Counted from the first letter of the stretch, positions 24,720 through 33,966 are shown. The stretch is 64,000 nucleotides of DNA from Mycobacterium xenopi (GCF_009936235.1 NZ_AP022314.1:1178001-1242000), one strand, 5' to 3'. Made by a program: numbers and translations. The notes: a model not told the origin generated them from the letters alone.

Positions 24720-26657
24720 ATGGCACAGCAAGCACAGGTCACCGAAGAGCAGGCTAGGGCGGTAGCCGAAGAATCACGCGAAGCCGGTTGGGAGAAACCG
24801 TCCTTCGCTAAGGAGTTGTTCCTCGGCCGGTTCCCGCTGGAGTTGATTCACCCGTTTCCCCGGCCATCCGCCGACGAGACCGCCCGTACCGAGGAGTTCC
24901 TGGGCAAGTTGCGCGAATTCCTCCAAAACGTCGACGGCAGCGTCATCGAGCGTGATTCGCAGATTCCCGACGAGTATGTGAAAGGCCTTGCCGAACTGGG
25001 CTGTTTCGGCATGAAGATCCCGTCGGAGTACGGCGGATTGAACATGTCGCAGGTCGCCTACAACCGCGCGCTGATGATGGTCGCCACGGTTCACCCCAGT
25101 CTGGGCGCGCTCCTTTCAGCGCATCAGTCGATCGGGGTACCGGAACCACTCAAGCTTGCCGGGACCGAGGAACAGAAGCGGAGGTTCTTGCCGCGATGTG
25201 CGGCCGGGGCAATTTCGGCGTTTCTGCTCACCGAACCGGACGTCGGCTCGGACCCGGCACGGCTGGCGTCGACCGCGACACCGGTTGACGACGGGCAGGC
25301 CTACGAACTCGACGGGGTGAAGCTGTGGACCACCAACGGCACGGTTGCCGACCTGCTGGTCGTCATGGCCCGGGTGCCCAAGAGCGACGGACACCGAGGC
25401 GGCATCAGCGCTTTCGTCGTCGAGGCCGATTCACCGGGCATCACGGTCGAGCGGCGCAACAAGTTCATGGGATTGCGCGGCATCGAAAACGGTGTGACCA
25501 GGCTGCACAAAGTCCGAGTTCCCCGGGAAAACCTGATCGGTCGCGAGGGCGACGGACTCAAGGTCGCGCTGACCACGCTCAACGCCGGCCGGCTGTCCAT
25601 ACCCGCGATGGCAAGCGGCTCGGCGAAGTGGTCGCTGAAAATCGCGCGGGAATGGTCGCGCGAACGGGTGCAGTGGGGCAAGCCGATCGGTAAGCATGCC
25701 GCCGTCGCCGGCAAGATCTCATTCATCGCCGCCACCTGTTACGCGCTCGAAGCGGTGCTCGAGCTCTCCGGTCAGATGGCCGACGAAGGCCGCAACGACA
25801 TCCGCATCGAGGCGGCGCTGGCCAAGTTGTGGTCCAGCGAGATGGCCTGCGTGATCGCCGACGAGCTGGTGCAGATACGCGGTGGTCGCGGCTATGAGAC
25901 GGCCGAGTCGCTGGCCGCGCGAGGTGAGCGCGCGGTGCCGGTGGAGCAGGCGGTGCGCGATCTGCGGATCAACCGCATCTTCGAAGGATCCAGCGAGATC
26001 ATGCGGTTGCTCATCGCCCGCGAGGCGGTCGACGCCCACCTAACCGCCGCGGGTGATCTCGCCAACCCCAAAGCCGATTTTCGGCAGAAGGCCAAGGCAG
26101 CGGCCGGTGCCAGCGGGTTCTACGCAAAGTGGTTGCCGCAACTGGTTTTCGGTGAAGGGCAGCTGCCCACAAGCTACCGCGAGTTCGGCAGGCTGGCGAC
26201 GCATCTGCGGTTCGTCGAACGCTCTGCGCGCAAGCTGGCTCGCAACACGTTCTACGGAATGGCGCGCTGGCAAGCCGCATTGGAGCAAAAGCAGGGCTTC
26301 CTGGGCCGCATTGTGGACATCGGCGCCGAGCTGTTCGCCATGTCGGCGGCGTGCGTGCGGGCGGAAGCCCAACGTGTCGCCGATCCGGTCCAAGGCGAAC
26401 AGGCCTACGAACTGGCCGACACGTTTTGCCAGCAGGCCACGCTTCGGGCGGAAGCCTTGTTCGACGCCTTGTGGACCAACACCGACAGCACCGATGTTGC
26501 GGTGGCAAGCGATGTTCTGGAGGGCCGCTATGTCTGGCTGGAGGAGGGCATCCTGGACCAATCCGAGGGCACCGGTCCGTGGATCGCTTCCTGGGAGCCG
26601 GGCCCGTCCACCGAAGCCAATGTCGCGCGACGGTTTCTGACGGCACCGGAGCGATGA
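24720..26657 (+). CDS. fadE10: acyl-CoA dehydrogenase, long (VLCAD-like) form
   Basis: A 645-residue acyl-CoA dehydrogenase with the usual ACAD core (about residues 60-440) plus a roughly 200-residue C-terminal extension as in VLCAD/ACAD9. Visible are AFLLTEPDVGSDPARL (flavin/substrate loop), LWTTNGTVADLLVVMARV, ENGVTRLHKVRVPRENLIG, and the C-terminal core helix QIRGGRGYETAESLAARG with INRIFEGSSEIMRLLIAREA. It should oxidise long-chain acyl-CoA to the 2-enoyl-CoA with FAD. The stop overlaps the downstream GST-like gene (ATGA), so they are coupled. Twin repeats upstream suggest specific control. Confidence 0.93.
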   Translation: MAQQAQVTEEQARAVAEESREAGWEKPSFAKELFLGRFPLELIHPFPRPSADETARTEEFLGKLREFLQNVDGSVIERDSQIPDEYVKGLAELGCFGMKIPSEYGGLNMSQVAYNRALMMVATVHPSLGALLSAHQSIGVPEPLKLAGTEEQKRRFLPRCAAGAISAFLLTEPDVGSDPARLASTATPVDDGQAYELDGVKLWTTNGTVADLLVVMARVPKSDGHRGGISAFVVEADSPGITVERRNKFMGLRGIENGVTRLHKVRVPRENLIGREGDGLKVALTTLNAGRLSIPAMASGSAKWSLKIAREWSRERVQWGKPIGKHAAVAGKISFIAATCYALEAVLELSGQMADEGRNDIRIEAALAKLWSSEMACVIADELVQIRGGRGYETAESLAARGERAVPVEQAVRDLRINRIFEGSSEIMRLLIAREAVDAHLTAAGDLANPKADFRQKAKAAAGASGFYAKWLPQLVFGEGQLPTSYREFGRLATHLRFVERSARKLARNTFYGMARWQAALEQKQGFLGRIVDIGAELFAMSAACVRAEAQRVADPVQGEQAYELADTFCQQATLRAEALFDALWTNTDSTDVAVASDVLEGRYVWLEEGILDQSEGTGPWIASWEPGPSTEANVARRFLTAPER

Positions 26658-27664
26658 GCTCCTACGTCGCCGAAGCGGGTGAGTTCACCCGCGACACCGA
26701 CTACATCGCCACACGCATCACCGCCGACGGACGCGACGGATATCCCGTCGAGCCCGGCCGGTATCGGCTCATCGTCGCCCGGGCGTGCCCGTGGGCCAAC
26801 CGCGCTGTCATCGTGCGGAGACTGCTTGGACTCGAACCTGTTGTCTCCATTGGGTTTTGCGGCCCAACCCACGACGAACGCAGCTGGACTTTCGACCTCG
26901 ATCCCGGCGGCGTCGACCCCGTGCTGAAGATCCCGCGACTGCGCGATGCCTACCTCAAACGATTCCCCGACTATCCGAAGGGCATCACCGTCCCGGCGAT
27001 CGTCGATATCCCCAGCGGGGCCGTCGTCACCAACGATTTTGCGCAGATCACGCTGGACTTCTCCACCGAGTGGGCCGCCTATCACCGCGACGGCGCACCG
27101 CAGCTTTATCCCGAGCCGCTGCGGGCCGAGATCGACGAGGTGAACAGGCGGGTCTACACCGAGATCAACAATGGGGTGTACCGGTGCGGGTTCGCCGGGT
27201 CACAGCAAGCCTACGAGGCGGCTTACGACCGGTTATTCAGCGCACTGGATTGGGTGAGTGAGCGGCTGTCCGGTCAGCGGTATCTGGTGGGCGACACCAT
27301 CACCGAAGCCGACGTACGGCTGTTCCCCACGTTGGTGCGCTTCGACGCGGTCTATCACGGGCACTTCAAGTGCAATCGCCAAAAACTCACCGAGATGCCG
27401 GTGCTGTGGGCGTATGCGCGTGACCTGTTTCAGACCCCAGGTTTCGGTGACACCGTCGACTTCGTCCAAATCAAACAGCATTACTACATCGTGCACCGTG
27501 ACATCAATCCCACCGGGATCGTGCCGAAGGGCCCCCAGCTGACCGGTTGGCTGACGCCGCATGGCCGGGAAGCTTTGGGCGGCAGGCCGTTTGGTGACGG
27601 AACGCCGCCTGGGCCGCCAGTAGAAGCTGAGCGGGTGCCCGCCGGTCATGGGGCCAACGGCTAG
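26654..27664 (+). CDS. glutathionyl-hydroquinone-reductase-like (xi-class GST) protein
   Basis: A 336-residue thioredoxin-fold plus alpha-helical GST-type protein of the YqjG/ECM4 (xi) class. The nucleophilic cysteine is in VARACPWANRAVI near residue 45. Family signatures SWTFDLDPGGVDPVLKI, VPAIVDIPSGAVVTND, YTEINNGVYRCGFAGSQQAY and RFDAVYHGHFKCNRQ follow. Members reduce glutathionyl-hydroquinones. Mycobacteria make mycothiol rather than glutathione, so the natural thiol is uncertain. The frame is coupled to fadE10 by an ATGA overlap, which links it to acyl-CoA or quinone chemistry. Confidence 0.85.
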   Translation: MSSYVAEAGEFTRDTDYIATRITADGRDGYPVEPGRYRLIVARACPWANRAVIVRRLLGLEPVVSIGFCGPTHDERSWTFDLDPGGVDPVLKIPRLRDAYLKRFPDYPKGITVPAIVDIPSGAVVTNDFAQITLDFSTEWAAYHRDGAPQLYPEPLRAEIDEVNRRVYTEINNGVYRCGFAGSQQAYEAAYDRLFSALDWVSERLSGQRYLVGDTITEADVRLFPTLVRFDAVYHGHFKCNRQKLTEMPVLWAYARDLFQTPGFGDTVDFVQIKQHYYIVHRDINPTGIVPKGPQLTGWLTPHGREALGGRPFGDGTPPGPPVEAERVPAGHGANG

Positions 27665-28146
27665 CTCCACACCAGGCGCACCGACCATTCGGCGTGCGGC
27701 ACGTCTTGCAGCTCACCGGCCGGGTCGACGACCAAAGTCAGCAATTGCACGACGATTCCGCTCAGTCGCCCGCGTTGGGGGTCGACGGGGGGAATGGTGG
27801 CCGCGAGCCGGGTGGCGGACCGGAAAAGCGTGGTGGTCGTATTCGCCGGGTCCTCGTACACCCGAAGCAGTCGCCAAGGCGCCCGCCCGATCGCCTTGGG
27901 AACCGACAACTGCACCGGATCTCGCGCGGTGACCGCCAGCACGCCCTGCGCGTGCGGTGTCTGACAGTCGTTGACGTTCAACACATTGCAATACACATAC
28001 GGGCCTACCCTGGTCAGATGCCCGTGCGTGTACGCGCTGATCTTCGGTTGCTGCGGGCCGCGACCGGATACCAGCAGCCAGGTGCCGAATCCGGAGGCGA
28101 CGGCCAGCACCACGACAACCGCCACCAGTGCGACACGGCGCGTCAT
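27661..28146 (-). CDS. DUF2771-type exported/anchored protein (Rv0875c-like)
   Basis: A 161-residue protein with an N-terminal hydrophobic segment (VALVAVVVVLAVASGFGTWLL, about residues 5-25) and an extracytoplasmic beta-rich domain with two cysteines (YVYCNVLNVNDCQTPHA) that probably form a disulfide. It ends HAEWSVRLVWS. The ATG start overlaps the MFS gene stop by 4 bases, so the two are one transcript. No function can be assigned. Confidence 0.8.
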   Translation of the reverse strand: MTRRVALVAVVVVLAVASGFGTWLLVSGRGPQQPKISAYTHGHLTRVGPYVYCNVLNVNDCQTPHAQGVLAVTARDPVQLSVPKAIGRAPWRLLRVYEDPANTTTTLFRSATRLAATIPPVDPQRGRLSGIVVQLLTLVVDPAGELQDVPHAEWSVRLVWS

Positions 28147-29744
28147 TCCCACGCCACCGCAGCCGGGTCGGGCCCGCACCGCGCACCTTCCTGTTCGACC
28201 ATCACGGGTCGATTGCCCCCGAAGCCCGGGATCAGCGAATCACCGTGGTAGCTGACGACGGTTTGGGCCAGGCCGAGGATCAGCAGCGCGGTCACCGCGG
28301 TGAAACCGACCCACAACTCGGTGTACAACATCACGCCCAGCGCGCCGCCCAGCACCCACGCCAGCTGCAGGGTGGACTCCGATCGCCCGAACGCCGAGGC
28401 CCGCGACTCCTCGGGCAGGTCGTCCTGCAGCGACGCGTCCAGCGAGGCCTTCCCGATTGCGCTGGCCCCTGACGTGATCAAGGTGGCTATCGCGGCCACT
28501 AACAGGTTGCCGGCCACCGCTGCCGCCAGCGCCGCCGCGGTGACCGCGACGGTGCAGCGCACCACCAGCACGGCGGGCCTGCCCAACTGCAGTCGCGCGC
28601 TGGCGAAGTTGCCCGCGAAGTTTCCGAGTCCCGCCGCGGCGCCGATCAGGCCGAGCATGCCCACCTGTACCCAGGCGTTGGCTTCATGCGCCTTGGCGAC
28701 GAACGCCGGGTACAAGAACAGGAAACCCACCATCACCTTGATCGTGCAGTTCCCCCACAGTGCAGTAATAATGTTGCGGCCCAACGGTTGTCGCAGCGCC
28801 CCGCTGGCCCTCTTGACCTCCTCGGCCCAGCTTCGGCGGCCTCGGCCGTTGCGGACGCGATAGCTCAACGTGGTGGGAACCTCACCGGTGGTCACCTCGA
28901 CCCAGCGCGGAATCCGCATCGACAACCAGGCACCCGTTACGGTGACCGCGACGATGAAGAACAATGCGCCCGGCAAGCCGAATAGGTGGGTGAATAAAAA
29001 CTCGATCCCGCTTGCGATGCCCCCTCCCACAATGGTGCCGCCGAGCAGACCGAACACCGTCAACCGGGAATTCACGCGCACCAGGTCGATGGTGGGCGGC
29101 ATCACCCGCGGCGTCACCGCGCTGCGCAAGACACTGAATGACTTCGACAGCACCATCATGGCCAGCGCCGAAGGGTACAGCACCCACGGCGGGAAGCTGC
29201 CGGTGGCGCTGTCGTAGTTCATGATCAGCAGCACCGCCAGCGCCGTGCGCAGCACGAACGACAGCGCGAGCGCGACCCGGCGACCGTGCTGCAGCCGATC
29301 CAGCGCCGGGCCGATCAGCGGCGCGACAACGGCGAACGGCGCGATAGTGATCAGCAGGTACAGCGCAACCCGGGCTTTGCTCTCGCCCGTGGCCGCCGCG
29401 AAGAACAAGGTGTTGGCAAGTGCGACGGCCATCGCGGAATCGACCGCGAAGTTCGCCACTACCGGCCACGTGAGCGCGGTCAGCCCGGATTTGTCGGCGC
29501 CGTCCGCGGTGGCGGCGCGTTGCACGAGCCAATACATCCGCGAACCCATTTCGCGGCTGCGCTGTGCCGCGGCCCGCGTAACGGTAACCCGTTCACCGGG
29601 CGGCGTGCTGCGGGGCGGTGCGGGACCGCCGCGCGTTTCCGGATCGCGGTGCAGCAGTGGCGGCAGGTAGCGGTTGGCGCTGGGCATCGGCGGCGGACGG
29701 TGCAGCCGCCGATCGCCGGCGTCGTCGGCGGGATAGTTGGCCAT
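28143..29744 (-). CDS. MFS-type membrane transporter (Rv0876c-like)
   Basis: A 533-residue protein. An N-terminal proline/arginine-rich cytoplasmic segment (about 70 residues) precedes about 12 hydrophobic helices with the MFS A-loop-like LIGPALDRLQHGRRVAL between helices 2 and 3. A second half begins near GRNIITALWGNCTIKVMVGFL. The start at MANYPADDAGDRRLHRPPP was chosen because the frame upstream of it is antisense to the DUF3027 gene. The substrate is unknown. It is divergent from that gene and coupled to the DUF2771 gene. Confidence 0.85.
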   Translation of the reverse strand: MANYPADDAGDRRLHRPPPMPSANRYLPPLLHRDPETRGGPAPPRSTPPGERVTVTRAAAQRSREMGSRMYWLVQRAATADGADKSGLTALTWPVVANFAVDSAMAVALANTLFFAAATGESKARVALYLLITIAPFAVVAPLIGPALDRLQHGRRVALALSFVLRTALAVLLIMNYDSATGSFPPWVLYPSALAMMVLSKSFSVLRSAVTPRVMPPTIDLVRVNSRLTVFGLLGGTIVGGGIASGIEFLFTHLFGLPGALFFIVAVTVTGAWLSMRIPRWVEVTTGEVPTTLSYRVRNGRGRRSWAEEVKRASGALRQPLGRNIITALWGNCTIKVMVGFLFLYPAFVAKAHEANAWVQVGMLGLIGAAAGLGNFAGNFASARLQLGRPAVLVVRCTVAVTAAALAAAVAGNLLVAAIATLITSGASAIGKASLDASLQDDLPEESRASAFGRSESTLQLAWVLGGALGVMLYTELWVGFTAVTALLILGLAQTVVSYHGDSLIPGFGGNRPVMVEQEGARCGPDPAAVAWE

Positions 29745-29924
29745 GCCGGGATGCTCGCCGACCGGTCGGGAACCGGGCCGACGGCCAGGAGCAGCCGCGC
29801 GGCCAACGCCGGTGTGATCACGCCGACGCCCAGACACACACCAATTCTGGCTCATGCCCAGGGTGCGGGCGTGCAACCGATCGGTGTGGCTGGTCGTCCT
29901 CCCGACGCGCGGGCATCGGGGACA

Positions 29925-30713
29925 ATGGACAGCGTGACCGCACGCACCGAAGAAGCCGCAATCACCGAGTGGTCCCAAGAGGTGGCCGCGCTTCTCACCG
30001 GCGCGGTCGACCAGGCCCGCGCCGCGATCGAGGAGTTCAGCGGTCCGGAATCGGTGGGTGACTATCTCGGCGTCAGCTACGAAGATCCCGCCGCCGCGAC
30101 CCACCGGTTCTTGGCACATGTGCCCGGCTATCGGGGATGGCAGTGGGCGGTCGTGGTGGCCGCGTATCCGGGCGCCGATCACGCGACGATCAGTGAAGTG
30201 GTCCTGGTTCCTGGCCCGACCGCGCTGCTGGCACCCGAATGGGTGCCCTGGGACCAGCGGATCAGGCCCGGAGACCTGGGACCCGGTGACCTGCTGGCAG
30301 CGCCACCCGACGACCCGCGACTGGTGCCCGGCTACGCCGCCACCGGTGACCCGCAGGTCGACGAAGTCGCCGTCGAACTCGGCCTGGGGCGCCGGCGCGT
30401 GATGAGTGCTTGGGGTCGCGCGCAAGCGGCCCAACGCTGGCACGACGGCGAGTACGGTCCCAACTCGCCGATGGCGCGCTCCACCAAACGGGTGTGCCGC
30501 GACTGCGGCTTCTACCTGCCGTTGGCCGGTTCGCTGGGCAGGATGTTCGGGGTCTGCGGCAACGAGATGTCTGCCGACGGGCATGTCGTGGACGCCGAGT
30601 ACGGCTGCGGCGCGCACTCCGACACCCCAGCTCCCGCGGGCGGCGGCACGCCGATGTATGACCCGTACGACGACGGGGTGCTCGACATCACCGAGACACC
30701 GGCAGACGGCTAG
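29925..30713 (+). CDS. DUF3027 conserved protein (Rv0877-like)
   Basis: A 262-residue protein. The N-terminal helical part (TEWSQEVAALLTGAVDQARAA) is followed by a W-rich middle (PGYRGWQWAVVVAAYPGADH, ALLAPEWVPWDQRIRPGDLG) and a C-terminal zinc-ribbon-like region with CRDCGFYLPLAGSLGRMFG, CGNEMSADGHVVD and GCGAHSD (four or five cysteines). The family is restricted to actinobacteria and of unknown function. The GTG at 29934 is an alternative start. It is convergent with the SRPBCC gene at 30710 by 4 bases. Confidence 0.8.
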   Translation: MDSVTARTEEAAITEWSQEVAALLTGAVDQARAAIEEFSGPESVGDYLGVSYEDPAAATHRFLAHVPGYRGWQWAVVVAAYPGADHATISEVVLVPGPTALLAPEWVPWDQRIRPGDLGPGDLLAAPPDDPRLVPGYAATGDPQVDEVAVELGLGRRRVMSAWGRAQAAQRWHDGEYGPNSPMARSTKRVCRDCGFYLPLAGSLGRMFGVCGNEMSADGHVVDAEYGCGAHSDTPAPAGGGTPMYDPYDDGVLDITETPADG

Positions 30714-31165
30714 CCGCTCTCGGCCGCGGCCTTGATGTTGGCCAGCGACGTGTTCATACCGTCGAGAAGCTCACGTTCGAAACTGTCCACGCCGCCGAAC
30801 AACGCCTTGACCGTCATGGTCGAGATGGGCTTGACGCCGTTCTCGGCGTGCCGGCTCTCGATCACCCTTGTTCCCTCGTTCGTCGGCTCGAGCTCGTAGC
30901 TCCAGATGGTGCCGTTGGCGTTGACGCGGAACGCCAGCTTCTTTTCCGGGATGACTTCGGTGAGCGTGCACGTGGTGGGCCAGAACAGCTTGTCGCGTCG
31001 GTTGAAGTTGAGCGTGCGGGTACCCGGACGCACTGGACCGAGTGGTCTCATCCATCGGCACTGCGGGCTCCACTGCGGCATACGGCGCAAATCGGATATC
31101 AGCTTCCACACCTTGGCGGCGGGTGCCTTGATGTCGACTTGGGCTTGCAACAACGGCGCTGCCAT
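30710..31165 (-). CDS. SRPBCC family protein
   Basis: A 151-residue START-like protein beginning MAAPLLQAQVDIKAPAAKVW behind GGAGAA, with SDLRRMPQWSPQCRWMR and a central strand LAFRVNANGTIWSYELEP. It ends in an amphipathic helix, DSFERELLDGMNTSLANIKA. The ligand is unknown. It occupies the place of a PPE gene in H37Rv as recalled, and is followed on the same strand (upstream in position) by the small membrane gene 22 bases away. Confidence 0.82.
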   Translation of the reverse strand: MAAPLLQAQVDIKAPAAKVWKLISDLRRMPQWSPQCRWMRPLGPVRPGTRTLNFNRRDKLFWPTTCTLTEVIPEKKLAFRVNANGTIWSYELEPTNEGTRVIESRHAENGVKPISTMTVKALFGGVDSFERELLDGMNTSLANIKAAAESG

Positions 31166-31187
31166 CGGGTTCTCCTCGGTTGGCTGA

Positions 31188-31463
31188 TCACTGCGGCCGG
31201 TGATGTTCCAGGCCGGTTTGCGCGCCCCGTGCCCCACGGCGCACGGCGTCGCGCTGCCACAGGAAGATACCCGTGCCGAGGAGCCCGGTGGCCAACCCTG
31301 CTACCGTCACCGGCCGCCACGTCTCGAGGGCGGGCACCACGAAGGCCGCGATCGTCGCGGTCAGCCACCCCAGCGCGCCCACGCCGATCACCGGCCACAC
31401 CTCAAGCAACCCAGGGGGAAGCGGCGGCGGTTCGAGACCCTGGCGAGACATCGCGTTCAACAT
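31188..31463 (-). CDS. small membrane protein (Rv0879c-like)
   Basis: A 91-residue protein with two membrane segments (VWPVIGVGALGWLTATIAAF and PVTVAGLATGLLGTGIFLWQ) and a basic C-terminal tail. The start MLNAMSRQ gives exactly the length I recall for Rv0879c; an internal ATG four codons on is an alternative. DUF2530-type family, function unknown. It is divergent from the MarR regulator. Confidence 0.78.
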   Translation of the reverse strand: MLNAMSRQGLEPPPLPPGLLEVWPVIGVGALGWLTATIAAFVVPALETWRPVTVAGLATGLLGTGIFLWQRDAVRRGARGAQTGLEHHRPQ

Positions 31464-31538
31464 ACCGGTGCGGGTGACCGGGGCAGGATTCGGCGTAGAC
31501 GATGCTAAGCGTTCACTACCTGTCGTAACCTTCGCGCT

Positions 31539-31970
31539 GTGATAGACAGCGATACGCGGCTGGCTAGCGATTTGTCGTTGGCGGTCATGCGGCTGGCGCG
31601 CCAATTGCGGTTTCGGCGTCCGCAGTCGCCGGTGTCGCTGTCACAACTGTCGGCGCTGGCCACGCTGGACAAAGAAGGCCCGATGACACCGGGCGCGCTG
31701 GCCGAACGAGAACGCGTCCGGCCGCCGTCGATGACCCGGGTGATCGCCTCGCTCGCCGAGCTGGGTTTCGTGGAGCGCACCGCACACCCGGTCGACGGCC
31801 GCCAGGTGCTGGTGTCGGTGTCTGCTGCCGGCGTGGACCTGTTGGAGTCGGAACGTCGCGCCAGCAGGGAGTGGCTCGCGCAGCGGCTCGCGTCGCTGGG
31901 CAGCGCCGAGCGTGACACGCTACGCACGGCGGCCGACCTGATGTTGGCGCTGGTCGACGAAAGTCCGTGA
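31539..31970 (+). CDS. MarR-family transcriptional regulator (Rv0880-like)
   Basis: A 143-residue MarR regulator. The winged helix covers about residues 35-100 (LSQLSALATLDKEGPMTPGA, RVRPPSMTRVIASLAELGFV, wing HPVDGRQVLVSVSAAG), flanked by dimerisation helices. Mycobacterial relatives control lipid or copper/stress genes. The downstream rRNA methyltransferase overlaps its stop by 4 bases (GTGA), so they are co-expressed. Confidence 0.9.
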   Translation: MIDSDTRLASDLSLAVMRLARQLRFRRPQSPVSLSQLSALATLDKEGPMTPGALAERERVRPPSMTRVIASLAELGFVERTAHPVDGRQVLVSVSAAGVDLLESERRASREWLAQRLASLGSAERDTLRTAADLMLALVDESP

Positions 31971-32803
31971 GCGCCAGCCGCTTCGCGGCCATCGACGTAG
32001 TGGATGTCACTGATCCCGACGACCCGCGCGTCGACAACTTCCGCGACCTCAACAGCGTGGACCGCCGTCCCGATCTGCCGAGCGGCAAGGGGCTGGTGAT
32101 CGCCGAGGGCGTCCTGGTGGTGCGGCGCATGCTGGCATCCCGGTTCACGCCGCTGGCCCTGCTCGGCACCGACCGCCGGCTCGCCGAACTCCAGGCCGAC
32201 CTGGCCGGGGTGGCAGCGCCGTACTACCGGGTGTCCGCCGAGGTGATGGCCCGGGTGGTCGGCTTCCATCTCAATCGTGGCGTGCTGGCCGCGGCGCGCC
32301 GGGTACCGGAGCCAGACGTCGCACAAGTTATCGACGAGGCCCGCACGGTCGCGGTGCTCGAAGGAGTGAACGACCACGAAAACCTGGGCTCGATCTTCCG
32401 CAACGCGGCCGGGCTTGGCGTCGACGCCGTGGTCTTCGGCAGCGGCTGCGCCGATCCGCTCTACCGTCGCGCGGTGCGGGTATCCATGGGTCACGCGCTC
32501 CTGGTGCCATACGCCCGCGCCACCGACTGGCCGGCCGAGCTAAAGACGCTGCGCGAACACGGCTTTCGCTTGCTGGCCATGACTCCCAACGAACACGCCC
32601 AGCCGTTGCCCGCAGCGATGGCGCAGCTGTGCGACCAGCGAGTCGCCATCCTGGTGGGAGCCGAGGGCGCCGGCCTGAGCGAAAAAGCTATGCGCGGCTG
32701 CGACCTGCGGGTGCGCATCCCGATGTCCCGCGGCACCGACTCACTCAACGTCGCCACCGCGGCCGCGCTCGCCTTCTACGAACGCGCTAGGCTCGCGCCG
32801 TGA
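31967..32803 (+). CDS. TrmH/SpoU-family rRNA (2'-O) methyltransferase
   Basis: A 278-residue SPOUT-class methyltransferase. The N-terminal L30e-like substrate-binding part (GLVIAEGVLVVRRMLASRFT) is followed by the knot domain with motif 1 GVNDHENLGSIFRNAAGLGV, motif 2 RVAILVGAEGAGLSEKAM and motif 3 RIPMSRGTDSLNVATAAALA. It is predicted to methylate a ribose in RNA with SAM. Both ends overlap neighbouring genes by 4 bases (MarR upstream, small membrane protein downstream), giving a tight operon. Confidence 0.92.
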   Translation: MSASRFAAIDVVDVTDPDDPRVDNFRDLNSVDRRPDLPSGKGLVIAEGVLVVRRMLASRFTPLALLGTDRRLAELQADLAGVAAPYYRVSAEVMARVVGFHLNRGVLAAARRVPEPDVAQVIDEARTVAVLEGVNDHENLGSIFRNAAGLGVDAVVFGSGCADPLYRRAVRVSMGHALLVPYARATDWPAELKTLREHGFRLLAMTPNEHAQPLPAAMAQLCDQRVAILVGAEGAGLSEKAMRGCDLRVRIPMSRGTDSLNVATAAALAFYERARLAP

Positions 32804-33078
32804 CCGACGAATCCACGCCCTGGGCAACGGGTTTGACGGTCGCCGGATTCGTCGCGGCGGTAACCGGTGTCGCGGTCGTGGTGCTGACCCTCGGGCTGGT
32901 CCGGGTTCACCCGGTGTTGGCCGTCGGGCTGAACATTGTTGCGGCCGGCGGGCTGGCGCCGACGTTGTGGGGCTGGCGCCATACTCCGGTGCTGCGCTGG
33001 TTTGTGCTGGGGGCGGCCGTCGGTGTGTCGTGCGCCTGGGTGGCGCTGCTCACGCTGGCGGCGCTGGGTCGGGCCTAG
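32800..33078 (+). CDS. small membrane protein (Rv0882-like)
   Basis: A 92-residue protein with three predicted membrane helices (LTVAGFVAAVTGVAVVVLTL; VGLNIVAAGGLAPTLWGW; VLGAAVGVSCAWVALLTLAA). DUF2537-type family, function unknown. It is translationally coupled to the methyltransferase (GTGA) and meets sepH end to end. Confidence 0.8.
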   Translation: MTDESTPWATGLTVAGFVAAVTGVAVVVLTLGLVRVHPVLAVGLNIVAAGGLAPTLWGWRHTPVLRWFVLGAAVGVSCAWVALLTLAALGRA

Positions 33079-33854
33079 CGGTTTCCGCCGGAGCGCACGC
33101 CCAGCAACACGTCCTCCCACGCGGGAACCGGTGGCTTGCCGCGCCGAGCGCGTGCCGGCTGGCGTTGGCGTTCCGGGGCAGCGGGTGTCTCCGGCGGCGG
33201 CGCGGGATCGTCGAAATCGAGTTGGGCCACCGCCGCCACCGGGCGCAGTGGACGGTCGAAATCCGGATCGATCAGCTCGCTGGCGGCGTCGTCGATGGCG
33301 GTCACCGTTCCGCCGTGGGCACCGGGCGAGAACCGGAAGTGAGCGACATTATCGGAGCGGCCGGCCTTCCAGGCCAGCTGTACCGTCCAGCGGCCGTCGT
33401 CGCTGCGCCACGCGTCCCAACTGGTGCTGTCGGGGTCGAGCCCACGCGCGGCCAATGCGGCGCTGACCGTCTCCCGCAGTGTCGCCACCGCGGGACCGTC
33501 GGCGAGCACGGGATGCGCCGTGGTTGCCAGCTCGGCGGCCCGGGCCCGTTCCAACAGCACCGGGTGGGCGAACCGCTGGATCCGGGCGATCTCGGCGCCG
33601 GTCGCCGCGGCCACCTGCTCGACGGATGCGCCCGCGCGAATCCGGGACTGAATCTCTTTGGGGCTGAGCATGTTGCCGACCTCGATGTCCATCCTGGTTG
33701 GCCCCAGCCGCGCCCCGTCGCCGCGTACCGCCGCCCGCAGCCGATCGTCGACGAGCAGCTTGAACCTGTCGCCGGAGTCCCCGTTGCTGTTAAGAGCCTC
33801 GCAGATAATGTGTTTGCCGTCGACATCGAGCCCAAGGACCGTGAGTTCCCGCAT
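33075..33854 (-). CDS. sepH: septation protein SepH-like (DUF3071)
   Basis: A 259-residue actinobacterial cell-division protein. The N-terminal DUF3071 domain (RELTVLGLDVDGKHIICEAL to about residue 120) contains a helix-turn-helix-like segment, SPKEIQSRIRAGASVEQVAAATG. A second domain ends near 190, and the Pro/Arg-rich tail ends in the conserved PPVPAWEDVLLGVRS. SepH proteins bind FtsZ and promote its assembly in Streptomyces and Mycobacterium. The ATG follows GAGGAGG closely; it is preferred to an upstream in-frame start. Confidence 0.87.
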   Translation of the reverse strand: MRELTVLGLDVDGKHIICEALNSNGDSGDRFKLLVDDRLRAAVRGDGARLGPTRMDIEVGNMLSPKEIQSRIRAGASVEQVAAATGAEIARIQRFAHPVLLERARAAELATTAHPVLADGPAVATLRETVSAALAARGLDPDSTSWDAWRSDDGRWTVQLAWKAGRSDNVAHFRFSPGAHGGTVTAIDDAASELIDPDFDRPLRPVAAVAQLDFDDPAPPPETPAAPERQRQPARARRGKPPVPAWEDVLLGVRSGGNR

Positions 33855-33966
33855 GTCGACCTCCTCGCAGGCTCTTGGCATACCAGCGCGACGGGCCTGT
33901 CAGCTGCGCACTCTAATGCAGCTGACCGCCGTAACCGCGCTGACACGCGGGCCGGCTCGGCACCGT

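Noticed and set aside
29745..30617. N-terminal extension of the MFS gene to an 824-codon protein
   Set aside because: The extension is antisense to the well-conserved DUF3027 gene and has low-complexity composition; the transporter starts at 29744.
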